Source: Thermoguttaceae bacterium (lineage in GTDB: Bacteria; Planctomycetota; Planctomycetia; Pirellulales; Thermoguttaceae). Taken from it: 64,000 nt of DNA. Shown in pieces: positions 57,555 through 64,000 of the stretch. The stretch covers positions 1 to 64,000 of the forward strand of contig JAGBDN010000050.1 of NCBI GenBank assembly GCA_017937485.1, read 5' to 3'. The number at the start of each line of letters is the position of its first letter. Position 1 is the stretch's first letter. The notes under the pieces were generated by a model. That model did no database searches. It saw only the letters and a program-made list of their open reading frames with translations, and was not told where the DNA came from. Both the position numbers and the translations under genes were made by a program.

Positions 57555-57760
57555 AGTCCGTTAAAGTTGTTGCAACCGTTAAAATTTAATGAAATCGCGT
57601 CGAATATTGGCGGCGATACGTCGTCGCCGCGTTTGTGAATTATCGTCGAATGGCGGTTGCTTTCATTCGACTTGCGAAAAATCGCGCGGTCGACGAACGT
57701 CGTCAAAGAACGCGGTTGAGATTCGTTAATATCGTTGCGACCGTTAAATTTTAACATCGT
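57436..57760 (+). repeat. Diverged tandem duplication of the coaX 3' end (162-bp step)
   Basis: The end of coaX and its 3' flank (about 57436-57597, best from 57479) recur at about 57598-57760. Matching blocks are TCGTCGAA..GCGGTTGCT, TTGCGA.AAATCGCGCGGTC, GACGA.CG, AACGCGGTTGA and ACCGTTAAA.TTTAA. The step is 162 bases (54 codons) through most of the unit and 165 at the end because of a three-base indel. Identity is about 80 percent by eye. Copy two still carries a TGA at the place of the coaX stop. The rest of 57555-58010 holds TAAAATCG-type motifs, the recR promoter and no gene. Confidence 0.8.
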
Positions 57761-57893
57761 CGCTTGTTGTTTGCGCTTGACGCGGCGTTAAAATCGTTTT
57801 AATCGTTAAAACGCTTGCCGATAAAGAAGCGGGAAAAACGGAACGGGCGGCGAAAAATTTTCCACCCGGGACGTCAGGCGTCCTACCTGACCC

Positions 57894-57921
57894 TTGAAAC
57901 GTCGCCGCGACGGAGTAAAAT
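57894..57921 (+). promoter_or_regulatory. recR promoter
   Basis: TTGAAA (57894-57899), a 16-base spacer and TAAAAT (57916-57921), about 90 bases before the recR ATG. No LexA-like palindrome is evident to me. Confidence 0.7.
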
Positions 57922-58010
57922 AAGGATAAACGGCGCCGAGGAGCGGAACGCGACTGAAAAAAATGGGACGTTCCGCTTTTCAACGACCGACAAAAGGAAC
58001 GAAACAAAAA

Positions 58011-58610
58011 ATGATCGAATTAACCGATTCCGTCGCGAAAACGATGAAAGAGTTTGAAAAACTTCCCGGCGTCGGGAAGAAATCGGCCGAACGCATCGTT
58101 TACCACCTCCTGAAGACGACGCCGGACGAAGCGTTCGCGCTTGCCGACGCGATTCGTTCGATGAAGGAAAACGTTCGGTACTGCAAACATTGCTTCAACC
58201 TTTCGGAAGAGGAGGTTTGCGACATTTGCCGCGACGAACGCCGCGACCGTTCGATTCTTTGCGTCGTCGAACAGCCCCGCGACTTGATCGCGTTGGAGCA
58301 AACCGGTTGTTATCGCGGACTTTATCACGTCCTGTTGGGGCGCGTTTCGCCGCTCGACGGGGTCGGCTCCGATCAGCTGACGATCGACGCGTTGGTAAAA
58401 CGGGTAAAAACGGGCGACTTTAAGGAGTTGGTGATGGCGACGAACCCGACCGTCGAAGGGGACGGCACCGCGCTCGCGATCACCAACCGCCTGGACGGCG
58501 CCGCGATTAAGATCACCCGACTCGCGCGCGGCGTTACGACCGGAAGTTCGCTCGAGTTCGCGAACAAGGAAATGCTTTCGGACGCGATTTCCGGTCGCCA
58601 ACAATTTTGA
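58011..58610 (+). CDS. recR: Recombination mediator RecR
   Basis: RecR works with RecF/RecO to load RecA on gapped DNA. 199 residues, exactly the family's size. Helix-hairpin-helix EKLPGVGKKSAERIVYHLL at the N-terminus, zinc finger with CKHC (56-59) and CDIC (68-71 region), Toprim domain ILCVVEQPRDLIALEQTGCY, the Walker-B-like end (LARGVTTGSSLEFANKEMLS) and the C-terminal tail. It has its own promoter. The next gene is recA, 266 bases downstream on the same strand, so both recombination genes are neighbours here, although the spacer has no obvious terminator. Confidence 0.97.
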   Translation: MIELTDSVAKTMKEFEKLPGVGKKSAERIVYHLLKTTPDEAFALADAIRSMKENVRYCKHCFNLSEEEVCDICRDERRDRSILCVVEQPRDLIALEQTGCYRGLYHVLLGRVSPLDGVGSDQLTIDALVKRVKTGDFKELVMATNPTVEGDGTALAITNRLDGAAIKITRLARGVTTGSSLEFANKEMLSDAISGRQQF

Positions 58611-58639
58611 GCGGCGACGTTTGCCCGGTCGCGACGTCT

Positions 58640-58740
58640 TAGACGGCGACGTCTTGCGCGGATTTTAACGGTCGCGCCGGTTTTAACGCCGGCGTTTTGC
58701 GGCGATTTTGCGAATCGCGCCGGTTTTGCCGTCGACGAGG
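58640..58740 (+). repeat. Short tandem repeats in the recR-recA spacer
   Basis: A 43-base step repeat: 58654-58692 and 58697-58735 share TTGCG, GATTTT and TCGCGCCGGTTTT with about ten differences in 39 bases. Just before, GCGACGTCTTAGACG and GCGACGTCTTGCGCG (about 58631-58660) repeat with a 17-base step. The remaining spacer to the recA ATG has nothing recognisable except AAGGACGAAAAT, the recA ribosome site. Confidence 0.6.
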
Positions 58741-58876
58741 CGGACGCTTTTTCGCTAAAACGGCGAGAAGCGGAGAAAATGCGGCGAGAGCGCGGTAAAA
58801 ATTTAACGATTAACCGATTTTTAACGGCTGTTTGCGGCGTTTAACGTCGCGCTAATCAAATAATAAGGACGAAAAT

Positions 58877-60037
58877 ATGGCGAAACGAAGCGCGAAATCG
58901 GAAAGCGCGGCCGCGAAGAGCGCGAAAAAAATCTCGAAAATTCAAGCGTTGTACGACCAAAACCCGGAACTGAAATCGGCGGTCGACCAAATTGAAAAGA
59001 TGTACGGTCAAGGCGCGATTATGCCGCTCGGGCTCGACGCGGCGCCGGGGCTCGACGGCATTTCGACCGGTTCGCTGTCCCTTGACATTGCGCTTGGCGG
59101 TCGGGGGATTCCGCGCGGTCGCATCGTCGAAATTTTCGGCCCGGAATCGAGCGGGAAAACGACGCTGACCCTGCACATCGTCGCGCAAGCGCAAAAGACC
59201 GGCGGCGTCGCGGCGTTCGTCGACGCGGAACACGCGTTCGACCCGAGTTGGGCGAAGCGTCTCGGCGTCGACTTGGAATCGCTCCTCGTCAGCCAACCGA
59301 GCAGCGGGGAAGAGGCGATGCGCATCACCGAAATGTTGGTGAAGACGAACGCGGTCGACGTGATCGTCGTCGACTCGGTCGCGGCGCTCGTTCCGGAAAA
59401 GGAATTGCAAGGCGAAATCGGCGACTCGCACGTCGGTTTGCAAGCGCGCCTGATGAGCCAATCGCTCCGCAAGCTGACCGGCGCGATCGCGAAGAGCAAA
59501 ACGGCGGTCATCTTCATCAACCAAATCCGCGAAAAAATCGGCGTGATGTTCGGTTCGCCGGAGACGACGCCGGGCGGGAAGGCGTTGAAATTTTACTGCT
59601 CCTGCCGCATCGACGTGCGCCGCATCGGCCAAATCAAAGAGGGCGAAAACGTCGTCGGGCAACGAGTTAAGGCGAAAATCGTCAAGAACAAGGTCGCGCC
59701 GCCGTTCCGCGTCGCCGAGTTCGATATGATGCACGCGGGCGGAATCAGTTACGAGGGCGACGTTCTCGACCTCGCCATCGCGAAGAAGATCGTCGTTAAG
59801 TCGGGCGCTTGGTTCCGATACGGCGACCAACAGCTCGGGCAAGGTCGCGAAAAGGTGCGCGCCGCGTTGCAACAAGACCCGGAACTTTTGGAAACGCTCA
59901 AAGAGGAGATTATGTCGACGTTGGTTGTCGCGGACGAAGACGGCGTCGCGCCGGGCCCGAACCAAGACGACGAAGAGCCGGACGAACTCGACGACGAACT
60001 GGAAGACGGCGGCGAAGACGAAGAAGACGACTTCTAA
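58877..60037 (+). CDS. recA: DNA recombinase RecA
   Basis: Central recombinase and SOS coprotease. 386 residues. Walker [14 protein letters not shown], catalytic Glu in DAEHAFDP, Walker [16 protein letters not shown]1 [20 protein letters not shown]2 [20 protein letters not shown] and the C-terminal domain to about 350 are all standard. The N-terminus has a Lys/Ala/Ser extension (about 18 residues, [18 protein letters not shown]). The C-terminus ends in a very acidic Asp/Glu/Gly tail (from about 352 to 386), as in many RecA proteins but long. AAGGACGAAAAT precedes the ATG. Its 3' flank carries a 107-base tandem repeat whose first unit resembles the GGCGGCGAAGAC codons of this acidic tail. Confidence 0.99.
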   Translation: MAKRSAKSESAAAKSAKKISKIQALYDQNPELKSAVDQIEKMYGQGAIMPLGLDAAPGLDGISTGSLSLDIALGGRGIPRGRIVEIFGPESSGKTTLTLHIVAQAQKTGGVAAFVDAEHAFDPSWAKRLGVDLESLLVSQPSSGEEAMRITEMLVKTNAVDVIVVDSVAALVPEKELQGEIGDSHVGLQARLMSQSLRKLTGAIAKSKTAVIFINQIREKIGVMFGSPETTPGGKALKFYCSCRIDVRRIGQIKEGENVVGQRVKAKIVKNKVAPPFRVAEFDMMHAGGISYEGDVLDLAIAKKIVVKSGAWFRYGDQQLGQGREKVRAALQQDPELLETLKEEIMSTLVVADEDGVAPGPNQDDEEPDELDDELEDGGEDEEDDF

Positions 60038-60082
60038 TCGCAACCGCGCGTTCGGGCTGAAAAGAAAACGCGGAAAATAACG

Positions 60083-60345
60083 GCGGACGGAAACGGCGGC
60101 GAGTCGGTTTCCGTCCGCTTTGACGTTGAGTCGCGCGACGGGCCGGTTTGCCGTTGAGTCAAGAACGGGAAGCGTCTCGTTTGAGCGACGTTCTCCGAGA
60201 CGGCGGCGAGTCGTTTTTCGTCCGTTTGGGGTGATTGCTCGACTGCTCGTCTCGTTGTTAAGTTAAAAGACGAGAAACGTTTCGTTTGGGCGAATCGCTC
60301 GTCGAGGCGGCGGCAAGTTGTTTTTCGTTCGCTTTTAAGCAATTT
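60083..60345 (+). repeat. 107-bp tandem repeat array behind recA (about 2.4 copies)
   Basis: Units at 60090-60196, 60197-60303 and 60304-about 60345 begin GAAACGGCGGCGAGTCG, GAGACGGCGGCGAGTCG and GAGGCGGCGGCAAGTTG. The step is exactly 107 bases twice. Unit ends also match (TCTCGTTTGAGCGACGTT against TTTCGTTTGGGCGAATCG), while the middle has diverged. The first unit overlaps a perfect 12-base stem GCGGACGGAAAC / GTTTCCGTCCGC (60083-60094 / 60107-60118) with a short T run, a possible recA terminator. No coding potential is seen. Confidence 0.85.
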
Positions 60346-60415
60346 ACGAGGGCGCCGTTCCGGCGTTCAAAATTGAAAACAGTCGTATCGCGGCGACGTT
60401 AAAAGCGCAAAAAAG

Positions 60416-60458
60416 AAACCGCGTCGTCGGAGGAAACGCTCCGGCGGCGCGGTTTTTT
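60416..60458. terminator. Bidirectional terminator between recA and the PduS-like gene
   Basis: Seventeen-base stem at 60416-60432 / 60439-60455 (outer part AAACCGCG / CGCGGTTT, inner part CGGAG / CTCCG, G-T pairs between) with a GAAACG loop. T runs are present on both strands (TTTTTT at 60453-60458, TTCTTTTTT on the minus strand). Confidence 0.85.
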
Positions 60459-60481
60459 AACGTCGTTAAACGGGAAGTTTA

Positions 60482-60562
60482 GCGGTTTTAGCGACTTTGC
60501 CGATTAAGGCGCGGCGATTTTAACGCTTTCGCCGATTACAACGCGGCGATTTTGACGCTTTC
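60482..60562 (-). repeat. 32-bp tandem duplication of the PduS-like gene's 3' end
   Basis: Two adjacent 32-base units, 60531-60562 and 60499-60530, match at 28 of 32 positions (GCCGATTA....GCGGCGATTTT.ACGCTTTC on the plus strand). Unit one holds the last codons and stop of the PduS-like gene (ESVKIAAL). Unit two would encode GESVKIAAP plus a second stop. A weaker third copy (60482-60500) follows. The duplication therefore adds an echo of the C-terminus behind the natural stop. Confidence 0.85.
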
Positions 60563-61870
60563 CGGCGAAACGGCGACGACCGTTCCGTCGATCGACGCGT
60601 GAACGTCGGCGCCGAGGGCCGTTTTGCCGTCGGCGACCGGGCGCGTTCCGATCGTTTGGCCGCGTCGAACCGTCTCGCCGACTGAAACGACCGCGACGCA
60701 AGGCGCGCCGATATGTTGCTTCAACGGAATTTCGACCGATTTTGGTTGGTAAACGCCGGCGAGAAGCGGGCCCTTGTTGACGAAACCGTCGAGGCCGATT
60801 CGCTGCATCAGTCGGGAAGTCGGCGTTTGGCGGAAGGCGAGCAACGCGTCGGCGCGTTCCGGATGGAACGGCGGGTTTTGCCAACGGCGGTTCTCGGCGA
60901 GAATGCGGCGTTTGTTTTGCAAGTTGACGCCGCGCGGGTCGAGCCCTTCCGGGCAAGAACAGTAACTGCAAAGGTTGCAGTCGGAACAGAATTGCGTTCC
61001 GGCGACGTCCGCTTCCCGCGACATATTGAAGCCGAGGCTCCGCATCGCTCGGTGCGGCTCGATCGGGTGTCCGAGGAGATAACGCGGGCAAAGCTCGGTG
61101 CAACGCGAGCATTGGTCGCAAGCGGCGCGACCGACGCGAGCCGTTTTGTTCCAATCCCAACTTTTGCGGTCGACGATGAAATGGTCGCGCGGCAAGACGA
61201 TGACGCCGCCGGTCGTTTTCGTTACCGGAACGTCGAGGTTCGGAACGAGCCGTCCCATCATCGCGCCGCCGACGACGAACGCCGGGTCGGGAATCGTCGC
61301 GCCGCCGGCCAGTTCGAGGCATTCGGCGAGCGTCGTCCCGAGCGGAACGCAAACGGTCGACGGATTTTTGACCGCGCCCGCGACCGAAACGTATTTGTCG
61401 ACGACCGGCGTTTGACCGACGTTCGAAAGGTTGAGCGCCGTTTCGACGTTCATAACGACCGCGCCGACCGACAGCGGAATCGCTCCCGGCGCGATGACTC
61501 GCCCAAGCGTCAAATAAACGAGAACGAACTCGTCGCCGGACGGGTAAACGTCCGGCAGCGGAACGATTCGCATATTCGGGCGAAGCGCGGCTTGCATCGC
61601 GGCGATCACCTTGGCGTATTTTTCCTTAATCCCGACGACCGCTTCTTTCGCGCCGACGAACTCGACCGCGCGCGCCAACCCTTCGACGATCGCCGCGGCG
61701 TCGCGCAGAATCAGCTCTTTGTCTTTATGCAACAACGGTTCGCACTCGGCCGCGTTCAAAACGACCGTATCCGCTTTGCCGGAAAGTTTGACGTGCGTCG
61801 GGAAGCCCGCGCCGCCCGCGCCGACGACGCCGAAACGCGCGACGTCTTCGGTAGTGATGGTGAGCGCCAT
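60536..61870 (-). CDS. PduS/RnfC-like iron-sulfur flavoprotein (SLBB domain)
   Basis: 444 residues, the length of PduS, the cobalamin reductase of propanediol metabolosomes, and homologous to RnfC. N-terminal NADH/FMN-binding VVGAGGAGFPTHVKLSG, Glu/Cys motif NAAECEPLLHKD, a beta-grasp SLBB region (GAVKNPSTVCVPLGTTLAEC), then two 4Fe-4S motifs CDQCSRCTELCP and CSDCNLCSYCSCP, and a C-terminal barrel-sandwich part (IDGTVVAVSPESVKI). Electron transfer between NADH and a cobalamin or membrane partner is inferred from the family. No microcompartment shell, Pdu or rnf gene is nearby; planctomycetes do carry BMC loci elsewhere. Expressed from a good minus-strand promoter with a leader of about 170 bases. 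Converges with recA. Confidence 0.85.
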   Translation of the reverse strand: MALTITTEDVARFGVVGAGGAGFPTHVKLSGKADTVVLNAAECEPLLHKDKELILRDAAAIVEGLARAVEFVGAKEAVVGIKEKYAKVIAAMQAALRPNMRIVPLPDVYPSGDEFVLVYLTLGRVIAPGAIPLSVGAVVMNVETALNLSNVGQTPVVDKYVSVAGAVKNPSTVCVPLGTTLAECLELAGGATIPDPAFVVGGAMMGRLVPNLDVPVTKTTGGVIVLPRDHFIVDRKSWDWNKTARVGRAACDQCSRCTELCPRYLLGHPIEPHRAMRSLGFNMSREADVAGTQFCSDCNLCSYCSCPEGLDPRGVNLQNKRRILAENRRWQNPPFHPERADALLAFRQTPTSRLMQRIGLDGFVNKGPLLAGVYQPKSVEIPLKQHIGAPCVAVVSVGETVRRGQTIGTRPVADGKTALGADVHASIDGTVVAVSPESVKIAAL

Positions 61871-62047
61871 TTTTCGATTCCTCTTGAAACGCGTCGGAAA
61901 ACGGACGGGAGCAACGCAAAAACGTTAAATCGTTTAACTATAAACGTTAAAACGCGAAACGCTTCCGATTTCGCTCGGCGATTTTGACGAGCGAAAGGAG
62001 CGGAACGAACGCCGACCGACGCGGTTGAACGGTAATTCTTCCCCTAT

Positions 62048-62076
62048 ATTATAAAGGACGGGTAAAGTTTCGTCAA
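62048..62076 (-). promoter_or_regulatory. Promoter of the PduS-like gene
   Basis: On the minus strand TTGACG (62071-62076), a 17-base spacer and TATAAT (62048-62053), the best sigma-70-type promoter in the window. The leader to the ATG at 61870 is about 170 bases and contains AACGTTTATAGTTAAACG. It lies in the spacer behind rlmKL on the same strand. Confidence 0.8.
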
Positions 62077-62128
62077 TCGGACGCGCCGCCGTTTTTCGAA
62101 AACGCCGATTTCGCCGCCGTTAAAATCG

Positions 62129-64000
62129 TTATTTCGCGATCATTCGCCAACATCGGTGAATTCGTTTATTCCGAAAATCTTCCGGAACCGTTCGATTCGA
62201 TATTTCCCGAAAATCGTACAAATCCGTCAAACTTTCCTCGTCCAACTTAAAGCGCCGATAGTTGTTCGAGAAATAGACGACGCCGCCCGGCTTCATCCGC
62301 GTCGCGAGGAGGCGCAACAGCTCGACGTGTCGGCGTTGCACGTCCCAGTCGGCGTCGGTCGACTTGCTGTTCGAGAAAGTCGGCGGGTCGCAAACGCAAA
62401 GTTCGAAGTCGGAGCGGTCGAGTCCGAACGGGCGGTCGGGAAGGGAACCGCGTTCCGCGCGACCGTCTTTCGTCTTATTTTTGAAGTACTTAGCGCGGTC
62501 GCCGAGTTGAGACGCTCCGCCGTTCGAGCGTCCGAAACGCCCGCCGCCGTCGCGTCGCCCGACCGTCCGAACGTCGCCGACTTCCGCCGCCGTTTCCTCG
62601 ATCAGCCGAACAATATCGCGGTTGCGGTCGGACGCCGGAGGAATCGCTCGCAAAAAACGGAGAACGTCCGACTTAACGTAAAGCGAATCGACTACTTGTT
62701 TTACGTCGAAACCGGCGCGCCGGGCTTCGGCGGCTCGCGACGGAACGTAAAAACCGTTTTCCTCCATATTCGCTTCGCACCAGTCGAGGTAAGTCGGCGA
62801 AAGGTCGACCGAAACGAGCGACGAGGCTCCGCCGTCCGCCGCGTAAGAAGTAAAAGCGCCGGAATAGCAAAAAAGATTCAAAAATCGTTTTCCGTTCGCT
62901 TCCTTGCGCGCCATTTGCCGGGTTTGGCGATGGTCGAGAAAGAGCCCGACGTCAAGGTAATCCGTTAAATTGCAAAGGAAAGAGAGCCCGCCTTCGCCGA
63001 CTTTAACGACGCGCCCGGTTTCGTCGAGCTTTTCGTATTGCGCCGAACCGCGTTGACGAGCGCGGCGTTTGAGAAAGACGTTTTCAGGTTCGATATTCAA
63101 AATTTCCGCCGCTTTCGCGACCATTTTGTCGATCCAAAGGCGTTTTTGGCCGACCGTTCGCTCGTCGTGCCGGTCGTATTCGGCGATATGAAGCCAACGC
63201 CCTTCAAATATGTCGATTGCGAGCGGAACCTCCGGCAAGTCCTTGTCGTATAAGCGATAACAGGTGATTCCGCGCGACGGCCAACGGCGCAAATGGCGAG
63301 CGCGATTTGTCAAGCAACGCCCAAATTCCTCCGCGACGCGGTCGGCGTAAGCGTCGAGACCGGCGAAAGCGGGCGCGTTCGCGGAACGTTCGGAATGTTC
63401 GGCGCGAGCGGCGACGTCGGACGACTCGGCGTTCTTTTCGATTTCCGTTTCGGCGTCGGCGTTTTCAAACGCGTTGGAAAAATCGGCGTTTCGCGGGCCT
63501 CTTTCGACGGAGAAATCGATTTCCAAGCGATTTTCTCCGTTTTCAAACTCGACGGCGGACGCGGCGGCGAAATCGAAATCTCGCGGCGGTTTCGGGCCTA
63601 AAAACTGATAATAAACGCATTCGACGCGGCTGTTGTAGAGTTTGCGGCGCCGCGTCGCTTCTTGGCCGACGGTCTTTTCAAAATCGCGCCAAGACGTAAT
63701 AATGTAATGGCTCCAAGTCGGCAACTTCGAGAGAACCGCCGGAATCGACTCGTAAAGCGGGCGGAGTTGCGCGACGTCGCCGAGCCGTTCGCCGTAAGGC
63801 GGGTTGCAAATAACGCAACCGTATTCGCGGTCGTCGGTTAGGTCGCGGAAGTCGCGGCGTTTGAAGACGACGTCCTCGTCGACGCCGGCGTCGACGGCGT
63901 GCTGTCGCGCAAACTTTAACGACGTCTCGTCGATATCGGAGCCGTAAATCTTCTCGCTAAGCGTCGGGCGAATCGCGGCGCGGGCCTCGTCGCGGGCCTC
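62129..64000 (-). CDS. rlmKL: 23S rRNA methyltransferase RlmKL, 5'-truncated by window edge
   Basis: Fused enzyme that in E. coli makes m2G2445 (RlmL) and m7G2069 (RlmK) in 23S rRNA. On the minus strand the frame is open from the window edge and begins within the RlmL methylase (IYGSDIDETSLKFARQHAVD, then CVICNPPYGERLGDVAQLR with the catalytic NPPY). After a charged linker (about 75 residues) comes the RlmK part: PUA-like ITCYRLYDKDLPEVPLAIDI, SAM motif FLNLFCYSGAFTSYAADGGA and DPPTFSNS. About 80 low-complexity residues (DRNRDIVRLIEETAAEVGDV through RAERGSLPDRPFG) are inserted between VKSDVLRFL and FELCVCDPPTF. The N-terminal THUMP domain lies outside the window. A TTG at 63724 that could look like a start is internal. 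Confidence 0.93.
   Translation of the reverse strand, partial: EARDEARAAIRPTLSEKIYGSDIDETSLKFARQHAVDAGVDEDVVFKRRDFRDLTDDREYGCVICNPPYGERLGDVAQLRPLYESIPAVLSKLPTWSHYIITSWRDFEKTVGQEATRRRKLYNSRVECVYYQFLGPKPPRDFDFAAASAVEFENGENRLEIDFSVERGPRNADFSNAFENADAETEIEKNAESSDVAARAEHSERSANAPAFAGLDAYADRVAEEFGRCLTNRARHLRRWPSRGITCYRLYDKDLPEVPLAIDIFEGRWLHIAEYDRHDERTVGQKRLWIDKMVAKAAEILNIEPENVFLKRRARQRGSAQYEKLDETGRVVKVGEGGLSFLCNLTDYLDVGLFLDHRQTRQMARKEANGKRFLNLFCYSGAFTSYAADGGASSLVSVDLSPTYLDWCEANMEENGFYVPSRAAEARRAGFDVKQVVDSLYVKSDVLRFLRAIPPASDRNRDIVRLIEETAAEVGDVRTVGRRDGGGRFGRSNGGASQLGDRAKYFKNKTKDGRAERGSLPDRPFGLDRSDFELCVCDPPTFSNSKSTDADWDVQRRHVELLRLLATRMKPGGVVYFSNNYRRFKLDEESLTDLYDFREISNRTVPEDFRNKRIHRCWRMIAK

Noticed and set aside
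60083..60345. 107-bp units as a CRISPR array
   Set aside because: Only 2.4 diverged units, no conserved short repeat with unique spacers and no cas genes.
63722..63724. TTG at 63724 as start of rlmKL
   Set aside because: The same frame continues upstream with NPPYGERLG and other RlmL motifs to the window edge, so the TTG is internal.

Overview
The window looks like a chromosomal segment of an anaerobic or host-associated planctomycete, probably from the Pirellulales/Thermoguttaceae side of the phylum. This rests on gene types rather than a database search. There is a giant exported protein with the planctomycete LEPR-XLL-type N-terminal motif (LEERTLLS). There is also a Tat-exported Gfo/Idh/MocA oxidoreductase, a membrane-anchored squalene-cyclase-repeat protein, a secreted ThuA-like protein, a very large hypothetical protein, and a nickel CO-dehydrogenase homologue, which implies anaerobic ancestry. 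Coding density is high and genes lie on both strands. I see no rRNA, tRNA, CRISPR array, insertion sequence, phage or plasmid module.

Layout. 1-8 kb: the 3' part of carB, a YugP-like membrane zinc protease, and a 1241-residue LEPR-XLL surface protein with metalloprotease-like, leucine-rich and fibronectin-like parts. 8.2-12.1 kb: a CO-dehydrogenase-like locus (cooS plus an SsuA-type binding protein and an ABC ATPase). It has an intact-looking promoter, four reading-frame breaks, two replaced C-cluster ligands and no permease. 12.3-20 kb: fmt, a ThuA-like exported protein, larE, then a minus-strand secretory block (C25-type peptidase and two exported or anchored hypotheticals). 20-30 kb: gltA, the squalene-cyclase-repeat protein, an exported hypothetical, greA, the Gfo/Idh/MocA oxidoreductase and an oxoamine-synthase-like PLP enzyme. 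30-36 kb: a 1614-residue hypothetical followed by a soluble histidine kinase. 36-42 kb, minus strand: aat with a large low-complexity insertion, an M20 dipeptidase, a HIT protein, a degenerate AnmK-like protein and a PuuD-like protein lacking its nucleophile Cys. 43-48 kb: a HAD phosphatase, an Hsp70-like ATPase, a double-ACT protein and a PaaI-like thioesterase. 48-64 kb: purH, a PolX-like protein with an intact PHP domain, an O-antigen-ligase-like membrane protein, a DUF362 ferredoxin protein, coaX, recR, recA, a PduS/RnfC-like Fe-S protein and the C-terminal part of rlmKL.

The most unusual features are these. (1) The CODH-like locus is decaying or repurposed. (2) From about 49.5 to 60.6 kb, gene ends and the spacers behind them have been tandemly duplicated and have diverged. 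purH (109-bp step), coaX (162 bp) and the PduS-like gene (32 bp) each have their last codons and stop copied downstream. The recA 3' flank carries a regular 107-bp repeat, and the recR-recA spacer a 43-bp one. (3) Several housekeeping-type proteins carry low-complexity insertions (Aat, RlmKL, Hsp70-like). (4) Several enzyme homologues have lost catalytic residues (CooS-like, AnmK-like, PuuD-like, PolX-like). Promoters that can be read follow a TTGNNN-N16/17-TAAAAT or TATAAT pattern. Many genes end in strong hairpins, several of them bidirectional between convergent genes.
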